Below are positions 35,184 to 47,079 of a DNA stretch of 64,000 nucleotides, in pieces. The translations under genes and the position numbers were made by a program. The DNA comes from Acanthochlamys bracteata (lineage: Eukaryota; Streptophyta; Magnoliopsida; Pandanales; Velloziaceae): the NCBI GenBank assembly GCA_019914995.1, contig CM034138.1, positions 682,001 to 746,000 of the forward strand, in the 5' to 3' direction. Numbering within the stretch: position 1 is the first letter of the stretch; the number at the start of each line of letters is the position of its first letter. Below the pieces are notes generated by a model. It did not search any database and was not told the origin of the DNA. It was given only the letters and a program-made list of their open reading frames with translations.

Positions 35184-38100
35184 TTATCGTAAAGAGGGGA
35201 TGGTCAACAGGATAGGGTCAGATTCACCACATAAACCATGCTGACTTCTGTTATGTTCTCCAGTAGATATGCTTGTGGTGTCTCCATAAACAGTGCCCAC
35301 AAGTTGCAAAGCTTCCTTTAGCTGCACGACCACATCCGCCATAGTTGGCCTATTGATGGAGGATGACGCTGTGCATGGAATCGCTATATCTACAATCTTC
35401 CAAGCGGAGTTGGGATTATATTTCCCTTGGAGTTTTGAATCTATCACCTGGCTAATATCTCCTCTTGATATCTCAGACATCACCCACTCAGCAATGTGAG
35501 TCTTCTCGGGCATTCGAATTGCAGATTGACCGGTGATGAGTTCTAGAAGAACAACCCCGAAGCTGTAGACGTCGCTCTTCTCAGTAAGTTGATTGTTGCG
35601 ATAATACCTGGATGCGTCATATACATGTTAGTTCAAGTAGTTTCAGAGTTGATATAAATGTACTCTTTGAGAGTTTTAGAGGAAAGGTGTTGGCGCATGC
35701 GTACTCGGGATCAAGGTATCCATGTGTGCCTATAACCTTTGTAGTGAGATGTGTTAATTCATCCTTGGGAAAAGATTTAGACATTCCCAAGTCTGCAATC
35801 TTTACTTCTAGATTTTCAGTCAGCAGGATGTTGCTGCTCTTCACATCCCTGTGTATTATAGCTGGTATGCATCCACTGTGCAAGTACTCGAGTCCTATAT
35901 GGGATATCAGAATCGTCAATTACTATTTGTGTTTGCGAAAAAAACTGATAACAATAGTAGCAAACATAGTCTAAGACCTTGAGCTGCTTCAAGAGCAATG
36001 CGTAGACGCTGTCGCCAGGATAGGCCATGATCCTTGGCTGCAGAATTTTGCAAACATCAGTTTATGCAAAGTTATCAAACTGCAATAAAACAATGAGATA
36101 AGTAAAAGGACCTCTTAGACAATCTTGAAGGCTTCCACGAGACATGTATTCATAAACAAGGGCTAGGCAATTTTCATCCTTGCAATATCCGATGAAAGAA
36201 ACAAGGTGCCTGTGGTGTATCCTTGTCAAGAACTGAGCCTATAACGTAGAAGAATATCAAGCATATCAAACACTACTTGAATGTTACCAAAAAAAAAAAA
36301 AGATCTTACATGTCAAGAACTGTTATTACCTCTGCGAGGAACTCGTTGATCCCCTGTGAAGATGACTGAGACAGTACCTTGACCGCAACCAGAGCACCAT
36401 TGTCCAAGCACCCACGGTAAACAATCCCAAATCCTCCTTTTCCAATTTGCTCGCTGAAATTCTTAGTTGAAGTTTCCAGCTCCAGATAAGTGAATCGCCG
36501 ACAATCAAGTCTTGGGTAGTCATCATCTAACTCCATAATTGGATGATGACTTGCTTTCCTTCCTGGATTACAAACAAATAACTCAGGTAATGTACATAAT
36601 ATTGAACAGTGGTACAACAACTTAACATATACCTCGCCTTTTCTTTCTTGTTATTAGCTTCCATCCACATATTACCAAAAGTAGCAGAACAGCCAGGAAA
36701 CCTACTGAAATGATCACCATAGTAACTGATGCAATTTTCTTTTTTCTGCTTGTAGTTGTGTTGCCTATATTCTGCCATGTCATGACATTAAAAATCTCCA
36801 TTGCATTGAGTATGGGAGGTAGTGTGGCCTTATCTGCTGCAATAAGCTTGAAGTTATACCCATTAGAAGAAAAGAAAGGTGTTGAGTTGAACACTGAAGA
36901 GGCATGCAGGTATCTTGGTGTGACTGACTGATTCCACCATCGTTGCTGGTTATACAAAATGGCGAAACTCCGAGATCTGTTACTGTTGGTCAGCTCAGCA
37001 AAGTGCAGTGCTACAAGAAGCGTCAATGTTTTCTGATTCACCCAAGAAATGTCAATTTCAGGCAATGAAAAATTTGAAGAAGGAATTATGGCATGCTGCA
37101 GCACAGCAGAGGGCACAGCAAATGGATCATCTGCAGAGAGTTGGATGTTAGAACTGGTTGAAATGTTTGTCCAGTTTGTGTTAGGCAGAAACGGCTCCCA
37201 GATGCGATCATACGGGTCTTCTGGATACCTGCATTAATTTCACAGATTGCAATGAATATACATGCACCATTAAAGCATGGAAGAGCTTTATGCTATCAGG
37301 CAGATTATTACTCGGCTGGTAGTGTGAATCCCTTCAGAAAGTTATAGACGTTATAGAGTTGAGTCCTTCTTAGATTCTTTACTTCGAAATTGAAGTTTGC
37401 GGAGATGTTGATGTTTCTCAGTTAGGACATGTTTGGTAGAACTGTACAGGACCGAGTTTAAAATCTAGAAGCTTGGCTCCTTTTACTTTTCAAAGTTTAA
37501 AGGGTTGATAATTCTTAGCAGCCGCAGGAATTAAATTACGCTTTCTAGGCTCGACGGATTTGGAAACGAAGACACTAAAGGACTTCTTTTGCAACCGATA
37601 ATTCCTCGGTTATGTATAATAATCCTACAAATAATATTATTAGAAGTAAGAGACCCACTAATGTAGAAAGTGAAATAAAAATGTATTCACGGATTTCGTA
37701 TATTCATCCACTACTGTTGTTATTCAGATTTGAGGAGCCCTAAAAGATAAAAGAAAAACTACAAAAATAAGGACCAATCGCGAAAAGATACCTTACGATT
37801 TTCATATTCGTTCAACTAATAAAATCAATCTAATTTAGAGACCCATAAATATTAAAAGTAATAATAATAAGGTATAAGACCTATCCTGCAAACGTCATTT
37901 TAATGTTTTACATATTAATCCCACAAATACTAAAAATATAACTTATGAGCCCGTAAATGATAAAAGTAATAACAGGAAACTAAAGAGTCTATCTTGCGAA
38001 TCGGTAATTTACAGATTGTGCTCATTTTACTAAAGATAAATAGATTTGTGGACCCCCAAACGTGTTTCTGCAGAAATACATCTTGTTTTACGAGTTTCAA

Positions 38101-38933
38101 TCACACGAATGAATTTTTTCCTCGAGAGAAAAAAAAGACATGAATGAATTTGATTGTTAAGTACGAAGAACATTTTGAGAGGGACTAAGAAAATATTCCT
38201 GACCTTATTTGAGTTTGAGTCGCCGATGGCGCGGTACGGCGGATAGCAACACGGAGGGGATTGAATGCATCGACCGAGGGATAAAGAGTATAGTTCAAAG
38301 GTCTCAGCTCAAGCGCAGAAATGAATGGCGTTCCTGTTCCAGTATTCACAAGACAAACGTGCACAGAATCATCCCAAGCAACTGCAATAACCTCTGTTTT
38401 GTAACTAGACCAAGCCTGTTCAATCTTCATACCTTCCCAAAGATTGTCACCTAAATAGATATCGAATTGGATTTCGCTGTTCCTGTCGGTATCAGCTTTG
38501 TTTTGTCCATCGTAGTTTCCGTACAAGAACAAAGCTCTGACAAGGTACTTTGTTCCTTTCTTCACAGGTAAAATGTAGCAGTTTTTAACGCCTTCGTGAA
38601 AGCTCCTAAGCGTCTGCAGCTGCACTGGGATGGTCTGAAGATCCGGATTTAATCTTTGCACGAACTGATTTGATCCTGTGGAAATGTACTTGTCATCGGA
38701 AGTGTAGATCAGACCAGTAGTGCTGTCTCTACTCTCGCTGTTGTCTTCAGGAATACCGCAATCGATGCTTATAAAACCTGCAGATTAACAAATTCCCAAA
38801 CTTTTTAGTGACAAATTTATCAGATAAATTTGATATCTTATAAAGTTGGTTTACCTTCAGTGCTTGGCCGGCCGAGAACTGAACCTGTCGTGACTGCAGA
38901 AATCAGAAAGAAAACGAAAATTTTTGTCGCCAT
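35184..38933 (-). CDS. Malectin-like receptor kinase lacking LRRs (RLK-A)
   Basis: Eight exons give 760 residues: 38933-38855, 38777-38204, 37228-36633, 36562-36330, 36238-36112, 36037-35978, 35894-35705, 35607-35184. A signal peptide and FISIDCG begin a malectin-like ectodomain, which runs through exon 3 to [13 protein letters not shown]. In RLK-B and RLK-C that point leads to a linker and three LRR exons. Here the same open exon continues within about 20 residues into a basic stretch and a membrane segment (about 385-409), so the LRRs are absent. The kinase has GKGGFG (457-462), Lys478 in VAVK, HRD (571-573) and DLG (591-593) in place of DFG. It is probably a plasma-membrane kinase of LRR-RLK group I, the group containing IOS1, with roles in immunity or symbiosis. 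No frame breaks are seen. Confidence 0.88.
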
Positions 38934-39883
38934 ATTTTCTGAAGCTTGTATGGATGCATCATGTTTGTAGCTTCTGAAGGATCGATATTATAAAGCAGAG
39001 TCTACATTGACTTGTACAACGTTTGAAAGCGCGGGACATTAATTAGCAAAACTGGAAAAGTACGCATTCAAACGTTGCTGGTAGTCAAAATCTAATCAGA
39101 AATAAATAATTTGAACAAGGAAATCCACCATTTTATTAGATGTTATAGAAATCGCTTAGATCTCACAGCTCATATATGATCCCATCCAGTCTCGTAAGTC
39201 AATGACAAAAAGCACTGGTAAATATAAGACTACAGCATTACTTATTAACTCGTCCATGTACCAATCGTCTTCAGAAGCAAAATAAACTTTTATTCTCCGA
39301 AATCACAGATGCATTATTATATGAAAAGAGACTTAAAATGGAAGAAACTTCAGCCGTGTTGAACTTGTGCTGTAGCCGTTTCTTCAAACAACAAAGCACC
39401 TATGTGAAGAGTGCATATTTTATAGAGCCCACGGACATGCATTGAACCCACGTTAATGGGCTTGGACACGCCCGAACAAACACAACTCTCCACTCTTAAT
39501 TAATTTGGAGTTAAATTTTGATAGGAGTATATTTTGTTGAAGTGATAAAATTCAAAATCTGGAAGTAGAATTTTTTACAATTAAAATATGCTTTAAAAGA
39601 AAATTACCTTAGAAAGGAACTCTTTGGCCCTAAATTACAACACTACAAGAAAATTTTTTAAAACTCACATTACTGCAAACAATACAAGTCTTTACTACAG
39701 TCTTACAGCATTCCCAATCATATTTAAAATAGAAATTCATAACTTAGCAACGTAAATGTCGTTGCGAGTTCATTAAATATCAATGAAACAAGACGAAGAA
39801 AAAGAAACTAGGTCACTCAGTACTCGTGACTAACATGAACAATTCGAGAAACATATAGCTGTTGGCAACTTATGAGCATAGTC
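38934..39883. other. Spacer between RLK-A and RLK-B
   Basis: This holds the promoter of RLK-A and the 3' flank of RLK-B, both minus strand. No gene or clear repeat seen. Confidence 0.5.
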
Positions 39884-42800
39884 TTATCTTATGTGCGGAC
39901 CGTGCATCATAGAACTCAGTCTGAAGCCGGCTGTATGAGAACCGGTGGAGTTGCTGTAGTTTGATCTTTCATATTTAACCTGTAGGTCCAATGCCTCTTT
40001 GAGCTGCTGCACAACTTCACTCATGGTCGGCCTCAGTGATGACTTCATTAACGTGCAACTTAAGGCGATATCCACAACCTTCCAGACAGAGTCGGGATCA
40101 TAATGTTCTTGTATTTTTGCATCGACAACTTCAGCGATGTCTCCCTTGTCGATCCTTACCTTCACCCATTGTGTAACGTGACACGTCTCTACTCCATTCA
40201 GAATAGGTGGTTTTCCTGTGACTAACTCCAAAAGAACTACTCCAAAGCTATAAACATCGCTCTTTTCTGTGATCTGGTAAGTCGTTTGATACCTAGGAAG
40301 AGAAAAGAAGAATAAAAGAAGTTACTAAGCCTAAATCATAACGACCAACTACCTTTGGATAGAATCAGCAAAAGTACAAAGACCACCACTAGAGATTTTC
40401 TTAGTTTCCTACAGTTAGAAAGAGACAAACTGATAAAAGCTTTTAGTCATGATAATGTGAAAGCAGAAACGTACTCTGGATCAAGGTAACCTGGACTGCC
40501 GACAACTGCGGTGGTGATGTGAGTTGCTGAATCGTTTTGGAAGGCTCTGGACACTCCCAAGTCCCCAAGTTTGGCTTCCAACTTTTCACTCAAGAGTATG
40601 TTGCTGGTCTTAACATCCCTATGAATTATTGGCGGTTTGCATCCTTTGTGGAGATAGTCAAGGCCTGTGTCACAAGTAGGATGAGAATAAGAAAAACAAT
40701 ATCCAAACTGCAGACGGCACTGGTAACAATAGGTGTATGGCCTTCTGATAATCAAGCTAATACCCTGTGATGCTTCCAGTGCAATATGCAGACGATCCAT
40801 CCAGCTCAATGAATTGGATTTCTTAGCTTTACCTGAAACCCAATAGAGGTATAGAAAATTACATGTGCTTGAATTGCTGCAAAGGTCATAAAGAGAACAG
40901 AATATTGTTCTCATAAAGAGAACAGAATAACTTTAAACTGAGTTGAAAAAGTAATAAGAGTTAAGAACTTCCAACCATTCAGGTGATCTTGAAGGCTTCC
41001 TTGAGACATGTACTCATATACAAGGGCCTGGTAGTACTTGTCTTTACAATATCCAACCAGAGATACAAGGTTCCTGTGATGAACTCTTGTTAACAGCTGC
41101 GCCTGCAGTTAACATTTTCACATCTCAGGAAAGCTTCAAGTATGCCTTATGAAAGTACGGCTAGGCACAATACAAAAGATTATCCAAGTCCAAAGGTTAC
41201 CTCAGCCAAAAACTCCTTGGTGCCCTGTGATGATAATTGCGAACGCATTTTAACTGCGACTTGAGTTTCGTTTTCTAGGTACCCAAGGTAAACACTTCCA
41301 AATCCTCCTTCACCAATGACCTGTCTGAAGTTTTCTGTTACATCTTTCAGTTCTGCATATGTGAACTGCCTGCTGGTTTCAGATGATAATAAATCATCTT
41401 GGCCGTCTCTTTTCCTAACAAGTGTACCTGGCATCAATTAGGTGCAGATTCAAACGAAGTTACAGGTTCTTGTAAAGAATTATCTGTGCCACTCTACATG
41501 AAGAGAGAAATGTAAAACACAACAAAAGAATCTGCAGTTATGGTGTTTATAGCTTCTTGTTATGTTACCCGACTTTCTTCTCTTTGTTATCTGAACCAAG
41601 ACAACCAGCACAGCAAGTAGGAGAATTGCAGGAACCAAGGCAAAAATTGTGATGAGAGTTGCGGAAATCTTCTTCTTCCTTTTCTCAAGAACTCTCTCAC
41701 ATAAGCTTCCATTGCACACATTTGGACTGGGACTGGAAATTTTTCATGCAGAATTAGCCAATACTTGAATTTCTAAATGAGATTCTAACACATAGTACAT
41801 GCGTTGGTTTGCACTTGCAACACTTATCATGCAGTAAGGAGTTATATTCTAGCGGACTTTGCCCTGTTTGAACAACCAAAATGCTTCCTCTATTCAAAGT
41901 ACTAATGTTAGCAATGTCACGACAGAGACAAGGAATGAGCATGTTCTCTTGACGGGTAGTAGATTCATCAGTACCTTGCTAAGATAAGTGAAGCAAATCA
42001 TGAATAATCTAGTTTTGGTGAAACGCAGAAATATTACACTCTTGTTCTATGGTAGCGTTCTCGCTATAGTGACGTTCTACAGAACAAAAAGACGGGTCAA
42101 AGTTTTAAATATGATTATTCTTAAAATGTTTCTTAATATGATTAAAGATCACAGCTCTTTAGGATCTTGAGAAAAAGAATATGATCTTGTTTTATTTACA
42201 CCATCTTGGTTAAACAATGTTATCTAGGACAACAAAGTTCGGTAAGCATGCATCCCATGGAGTTTTGAGAATGAAGTATGGACCTTTAATTAGACGATGA
42301 ACAAATACAACATCTTTCTGTAGCTTTTAAGAAAACACAAACCTCAATGTAAGTACTCCACTTTTTGCTCTGTCCAACAGCGGTTGAGGAATTGATGACA
42401 GATTCAAATTGTTTCCTGAAAGATTTCTACAGAGCTAGAGAGTCAATATATTTTCTGTACAAATTTGAGTCTTATCAAGAGGACTTACAAGTATTTTAGG
42501 GACAATAAACCCCCAAGAGCAGCAGGAATTTCCCCTGTCAAGTTATTACTTGACAAATCCCTAAGACAAAGAAGTCATCAGCATATTGTTGCAACTCTAA
42601 AGCCGTGACAAACAAAAGAACTAGGACTACTTAAGGAAAACAAAACAGCTTGCCCAAAATCTTTAGAGAAATTTAAAAACAAAATTAAAGAGGGATGTGG
42701 CCTTACAAATATGTTAGTGCAGGGAGATCTCCAAAATCGACAGGTATAGAACCATTCAACCCACTCGAAGAAAGATTCCTGCAAGAAGCAGAATTTAGCA

Positions 42801-45149
42801 GTCTTAAGTTTTGGTAGATTCCTGCAAGATGCAATATATAGCAGTCTTAAGTTTGGTCATGGCGCTTCTTGGGCCTAAAGCCACAAAGACATTCTTACAG
42901 AGCTGTGATCACAGGAGTCGCGCTGTACGAACAATTCAAGCCATCCCAGATAAAAGAGTTTGGAACGCAAGGATCACCCATCCAGTTTCTATGAATTTGA
43001 TAGTAATCCTTGACAGCGATAATCGCAGCAACTGCTCTTTGCCCAGTATTGCATATTCCAATTCAGAAATAAGCCATATCATAAAATAAAATCCACGTCA
43101 GTTTTCAAGCAATTTATCTGGAGAAAGTTTGTCTAAGCACATTTCCGGCATATTCAGCAAGTAAACATCGCAGGGCAGGCAGGCATAAACGGCTTTCACT
43201 TAATCATTCAGGTCAGATCACAAGTTTCGGAATCTAATCACCATACTCGTGTCACGACTAAGTCACAGGAAGGTTATATGCAGGCAAAACTAGCTATAGC
43301 TTCCTCGTTTCTAAATACAGGCCAGCTTGGTAAAGCATCTAAATAAAAGCTCTTTGACTTTTAATATTTCCTCAAAATATACCAAAGATGCCATCTTTTT
43401 AGGAAGTGACATACGATGATCTATTAGATGAAGTTCTTAAAAGCAAAAATAGAAGAAAGAAAAGGCATACTATCATGAAAGAAAAAGAAGAAGAACGTGG
43501 AGGGAGTTGGACTCTTTTTCAAAGTTCTCGACTCTATATAGCTCTACAAACTGTAAGTACCTCAGGTGGACATCTTTCTTATCTTTTAAAAATTAAAAAA
43601 GAAACATAAGTTAAATTAAAAAAAGCTGCTGATAACAAATAAACCAAGTTACTTCCTGAATTGTTCATAGAAAAAACTAGAATTAAATCTGGTAAGGAGT
43701 TTCAACAATTAAACATTCAGCTTGAAAAATTAAACCAATTCTCATAACCTAAAAGAAGTGTTTCTGTCAAGTAAATAGCTATATGAGTCAGGAGAAGACA
43801 TGGAAGGCACCGTACCATCACTGAAATTGGTGGCAACAACGCGGTCAACGTAGATGTAAATTTCGAAAGCACTCATGATGGGTGGCAATGTGGAGTTGTC
43901 TGTAGGCAGGAACGAGAAGTTGTACTTGGGTAGGTTGCCGGGCAAGGGAAAATCGGTATAGATGTAGTTGTCCGAAAGATAATAAGGACTGTACGGACCA
44001 TAGAAGTGCTCGCCATTGAGAGAGACGTTAAACTCGCGTAGATCAGAGTTTTGCTGCAGGGACACCAGCTCAGCGATGTGCAAAACTACGTGGTACTTCC
44101 TCGAACTTTGGTTGTTGCCAGTGTTGTTCCAGGAGAAAGAGAGCAGGCAGGTATCGCTAGGGTGGAGTGCGGTCCTCAAAACTACCTGTGGAGCTTCATA
44201 GGCATCGTTCGCGACGTAGCGGACTGTTTCATTAGTTGCTACTGGAACCAAGCTGCAGTCCTTGTTGAACGGCAGCCAGTACCGGTCGTAAGTGTCATCT
44301 GGGTACCTGAAAGAGTCGAGTATAATCACTACCGTTGAAAATCCACTAATTTCCATAAGAATAGAAGTATTCCGTTGAAGTTTAGAAAGAGAGAAAAAAG
44401 CCAAAATATGTAATATACTCTAACATCTACTGTTGCTGACCTTATTAACGTTTGTGTAGCTCCAGCAGCTCTGCGATTTAACAGCTTTAGTGAAGTAGTT
44501 TCGTTTACTAGCGAATAAAGAGTATTTTTCACCGGCCTGAGCTCCAGAGCTGAGATGAACGGCACGTCTGGGCCACTCCTAACAAGGCAAACCCAAATAT
44601 AATCAGCAGTTGCCTTCGTGAAAATCTCAGTAAATGCTGTATCTTCCGTGTGCAGTTTGACATTTTGCCAGAGGTCCGGCCCTAGATAGAGATCAAATTT
44701 CACTAATCTGTCGTCCCCAGCTGGGTTTAGCCCATCATAGTTACCGTGAATGAATCTAGCCCTCACTAAGTACTTAGAGCCCTTCACAACCGGCTTCAGT
44801 GTATAGCAGTTTCTTGTACCATCGGGGAAACTACGTAGTGTTGCATCCTGCTGTAATGAAGTCAAGCTCAAGTATGCCGAATCGGTTCTGTTGTTCTCTC
44901 CAGTATCAACGTAGCCTTCATCAGAGACGTAGGTGATTCCGGTCGTTGAGTCAGTGTAGTTGGTACCCGGATCAATCCCACAATCAATGCTTATGAATCC
45001 TACAAAATGCAACCAATGCACGTCAATATTAATTATCCATTCTTCTCTAGAGTGGATTGGATGGTTAATCTTGTACCTGTCTGGCTATGTACCAGCAGAG
45101 TTCTTTCAGCAAAAGTGAACAGCAGAAGGAACAACTGAAGCAGCACCAT
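39884..45149 (-). CDS. Malectin-like LRR receptor kinase, complete (RLK-B)
   Basis: Thirteen exons give 889 residues: 45149-45077, 44999-44441, 44306-43816, 43031-42899, 42778-42707, 42560-42489, 42426-42343, 41732-41569, 41427-41201, 41102-40976, 40832-40764, 40664-40475, 40292-39884. Order: signal peptide; malectin-like domain starting [14 protein letters not shown]; linker with [19 protein letters not shown]; three LRR units on exons 5-7 ([37 protein letters not shown]); membrane segment (about 518-541); kinase with GEGGFG, VAVK, HRD (705-707) and DLG (725-727). The two 72-bp LRR exons are typical of LRR-RLK group I (IOS1, FRK1/SIRK and related). Such kinases sit in the plasma membrane and often act in defence. 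The ligand is unknown. Confidence 0.93.
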
Positions 45150-45211
45150 GATGATAACCTTTTTGGAGCATGCAGAAGTTGTCTTTCTTGCTCAGAGTTT
45201 GGACAATGAAG

Positions 45212-45221
45212 TATATATATA
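45212..45221 (-). promoter_or_regulatory. Candidate TATA box for RLK-B
   Basis: An ATATATATAC stretch on the minus strand about 65 bp upstream of the start codon, consistent with a short leader. Confidence 0.35.
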
Positions 45222-46597
45222 GTGTTTAATTTAGTCATTAGTTGGAGATAGTTAATTATTAGGGAATTTTTAGGGGGTTCAATTATTCCACGGCATGTGG
45301 CCCAGCTAATGTACTGGAAGTACTTGATGGAGCACTTCCGATTACAACCAATAGCATCCAAAGAGAGAACGTTTGAGAATGTCTGTCCCATTGACAAATA
45401 CAGAAGACTTCAATAAAATGATAACTATGTCGCATAGTCATTTCAGATTCTGATTAAAAATTTAGGACTTCTCTCAAATTAACAAAGTCCTTCATTTATT
45501 TGTATGTAAACATATACATAAACATATGCAGCTCGTGGAGTTCCACAACTCAGCTGTTACATTGACCTTACAAAAACAAAAACAGGAAAATTGACTTCAT
45601 TACAACCCTTCCCAAAACGCGTTTGTAATTATATATGCCCATGAACCTTGATCAAGAGAGAAAAGAAAATGTCATTATGTTTGCCAATGGCATACTAACA
45701 GCTCGTGGAGGCACGCATGAATCCTCCAACAAGCCGTCAGTCTCACTCGTTCCAGAAACCAGTCAAGCATAAATAACCTAGAGAAAATTTATTTTTGCAC
45801 CTAAGAAAATGCTTTTACCTCACGATGATCACATAACATGCAGCAGTCTAATAAGCTTGGACATAAAGAACGCCGCAGCTCGAGTATTTTAGAAAGCATG
45901 CAAATTAAGGAAATCATCATGCAGCTCGTTAACGAAAAAAAACAAACTTTTAAGGGTGGGAGCAGCAATCTCCACTGCCTGCTTAAAAAAAACACTTAGG
46001 AACAAGATGGGAAGAAGAAGAATGAAGTTGAGAAAAGAGTAATGAGAGCGCTAGCTAGCGGGTTGTCCCATGAGTAATTACATAGATTCTACCCATGGAT
46101 GATACATGGATTGACCCGAAGAATGGCGCACTAAACTTATAAATAGTAAATGATCTGTTTATATTTAATTAATTTTAATCTAATTTCTAAACAATAAACG
46201 ATTCTTGATTGTTTTTGCAGCTAGTTATTTCTCTAACAATAGCCCTAATTTCGAACTGTCTCTGCCGCCGCCGGGTGTTCTCCATCACCGCACACCTCCG
46301 TTGCCGTTGTGCTGCTCTTACTCTGTCGTCGCTCCGATCCGTCGCTGCTCTCACACCGACATCCACTACGCCGCCATTTCGCAGCTGACAGTGCCGCCAA
46401 CTACACCGCTGCCGCCGCGCACATATGCTGCTGCTTCCCATCTCCACTTCTTCTCCTTCTTCCTCAGCTGCTATCTGCACATATCGGTAGGGAAATTTGA
46501 AGCAGGTCGGGTTGGATTCGGGGACTTATACCAGCCAGGTCAATCAAATATGACCCAACCCAAACCTGATCCAATCGCTCATTTCCCGCACTGGTTA
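45222..46597. other. Divergent intergenic space between RLK-B and EPSIN
   Basis: This contains upstream DNA of both genes. A GC-rich patch at about 46250-46470, with many CCG/CGC triplets, is open in two frames on the plus strand (SLPPPGVLHHRTPPLPLCC and others) and one on the minus. It matches no family I know and may be a remnant of a coding exon or 5' leader. No other gene seen. Confidence 0.35.
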
Positions 46598-46756
46598 GGG
46601 TGTGTTTATTTTGAAATGAATTTAAGTTTCAAAAAATAATTTTAAAAACTTAAATTTAAATATTAAATAAAATAAATTTTTATATTAATTATATAATTTT
46701 AAATTAAATTAAAAATAATTTTAAAAAATAAAATTGTAACGTAAAAAAACACGCTC
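46598..46756. mobile_element. Short MITE-like element upstream of EPSIN
   Basis: The left edge is GGGTGTGTTTATTTTGAAAT after TTA. The inverted right edge is GAGCGTGTTTTTTTACG before TATA. The interior is about 160 bp and almost pure A/T. The ends resemble the Tourist-like copies, but the repeat is shorter and more diverged. Confidence 0.45.
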
Positions 46757-47079
46757 TATATGGACAGGCTGGACGGGTTCATTATCGTAGCCCAATAATG
46801 TCGGTAAGGTTACTGGGCCGACTAAATTGCCCATTTAGCCCATTTCAAATTTACGAATTAATAAGTGTTTTATAGAATTCAGATAAATTGATACCCCAAA
46901 TCTCGCGGGAAAAACGATTGCGAGATCACTCGATCAAACGCGTCTACAAAATCAGCTGGTGACATAAACAAAATCAGCAACCAGAAAAGAAAATATCTTT
47001 TTCTCTTCTCGGAACATTCTGAATCGGCGATTGAGTATTGACATTTTGGAGCTTTGATCTGTCGTAGATCTGCGTGGCT

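Noticed and set aside
46205-46639. 144-residue plus-strand open frame upstream of EPSIN
   Set aside because: It is open on several frames because of GC-rich triplets, resembles no family, and its 3' part runs into a MITE-like element.
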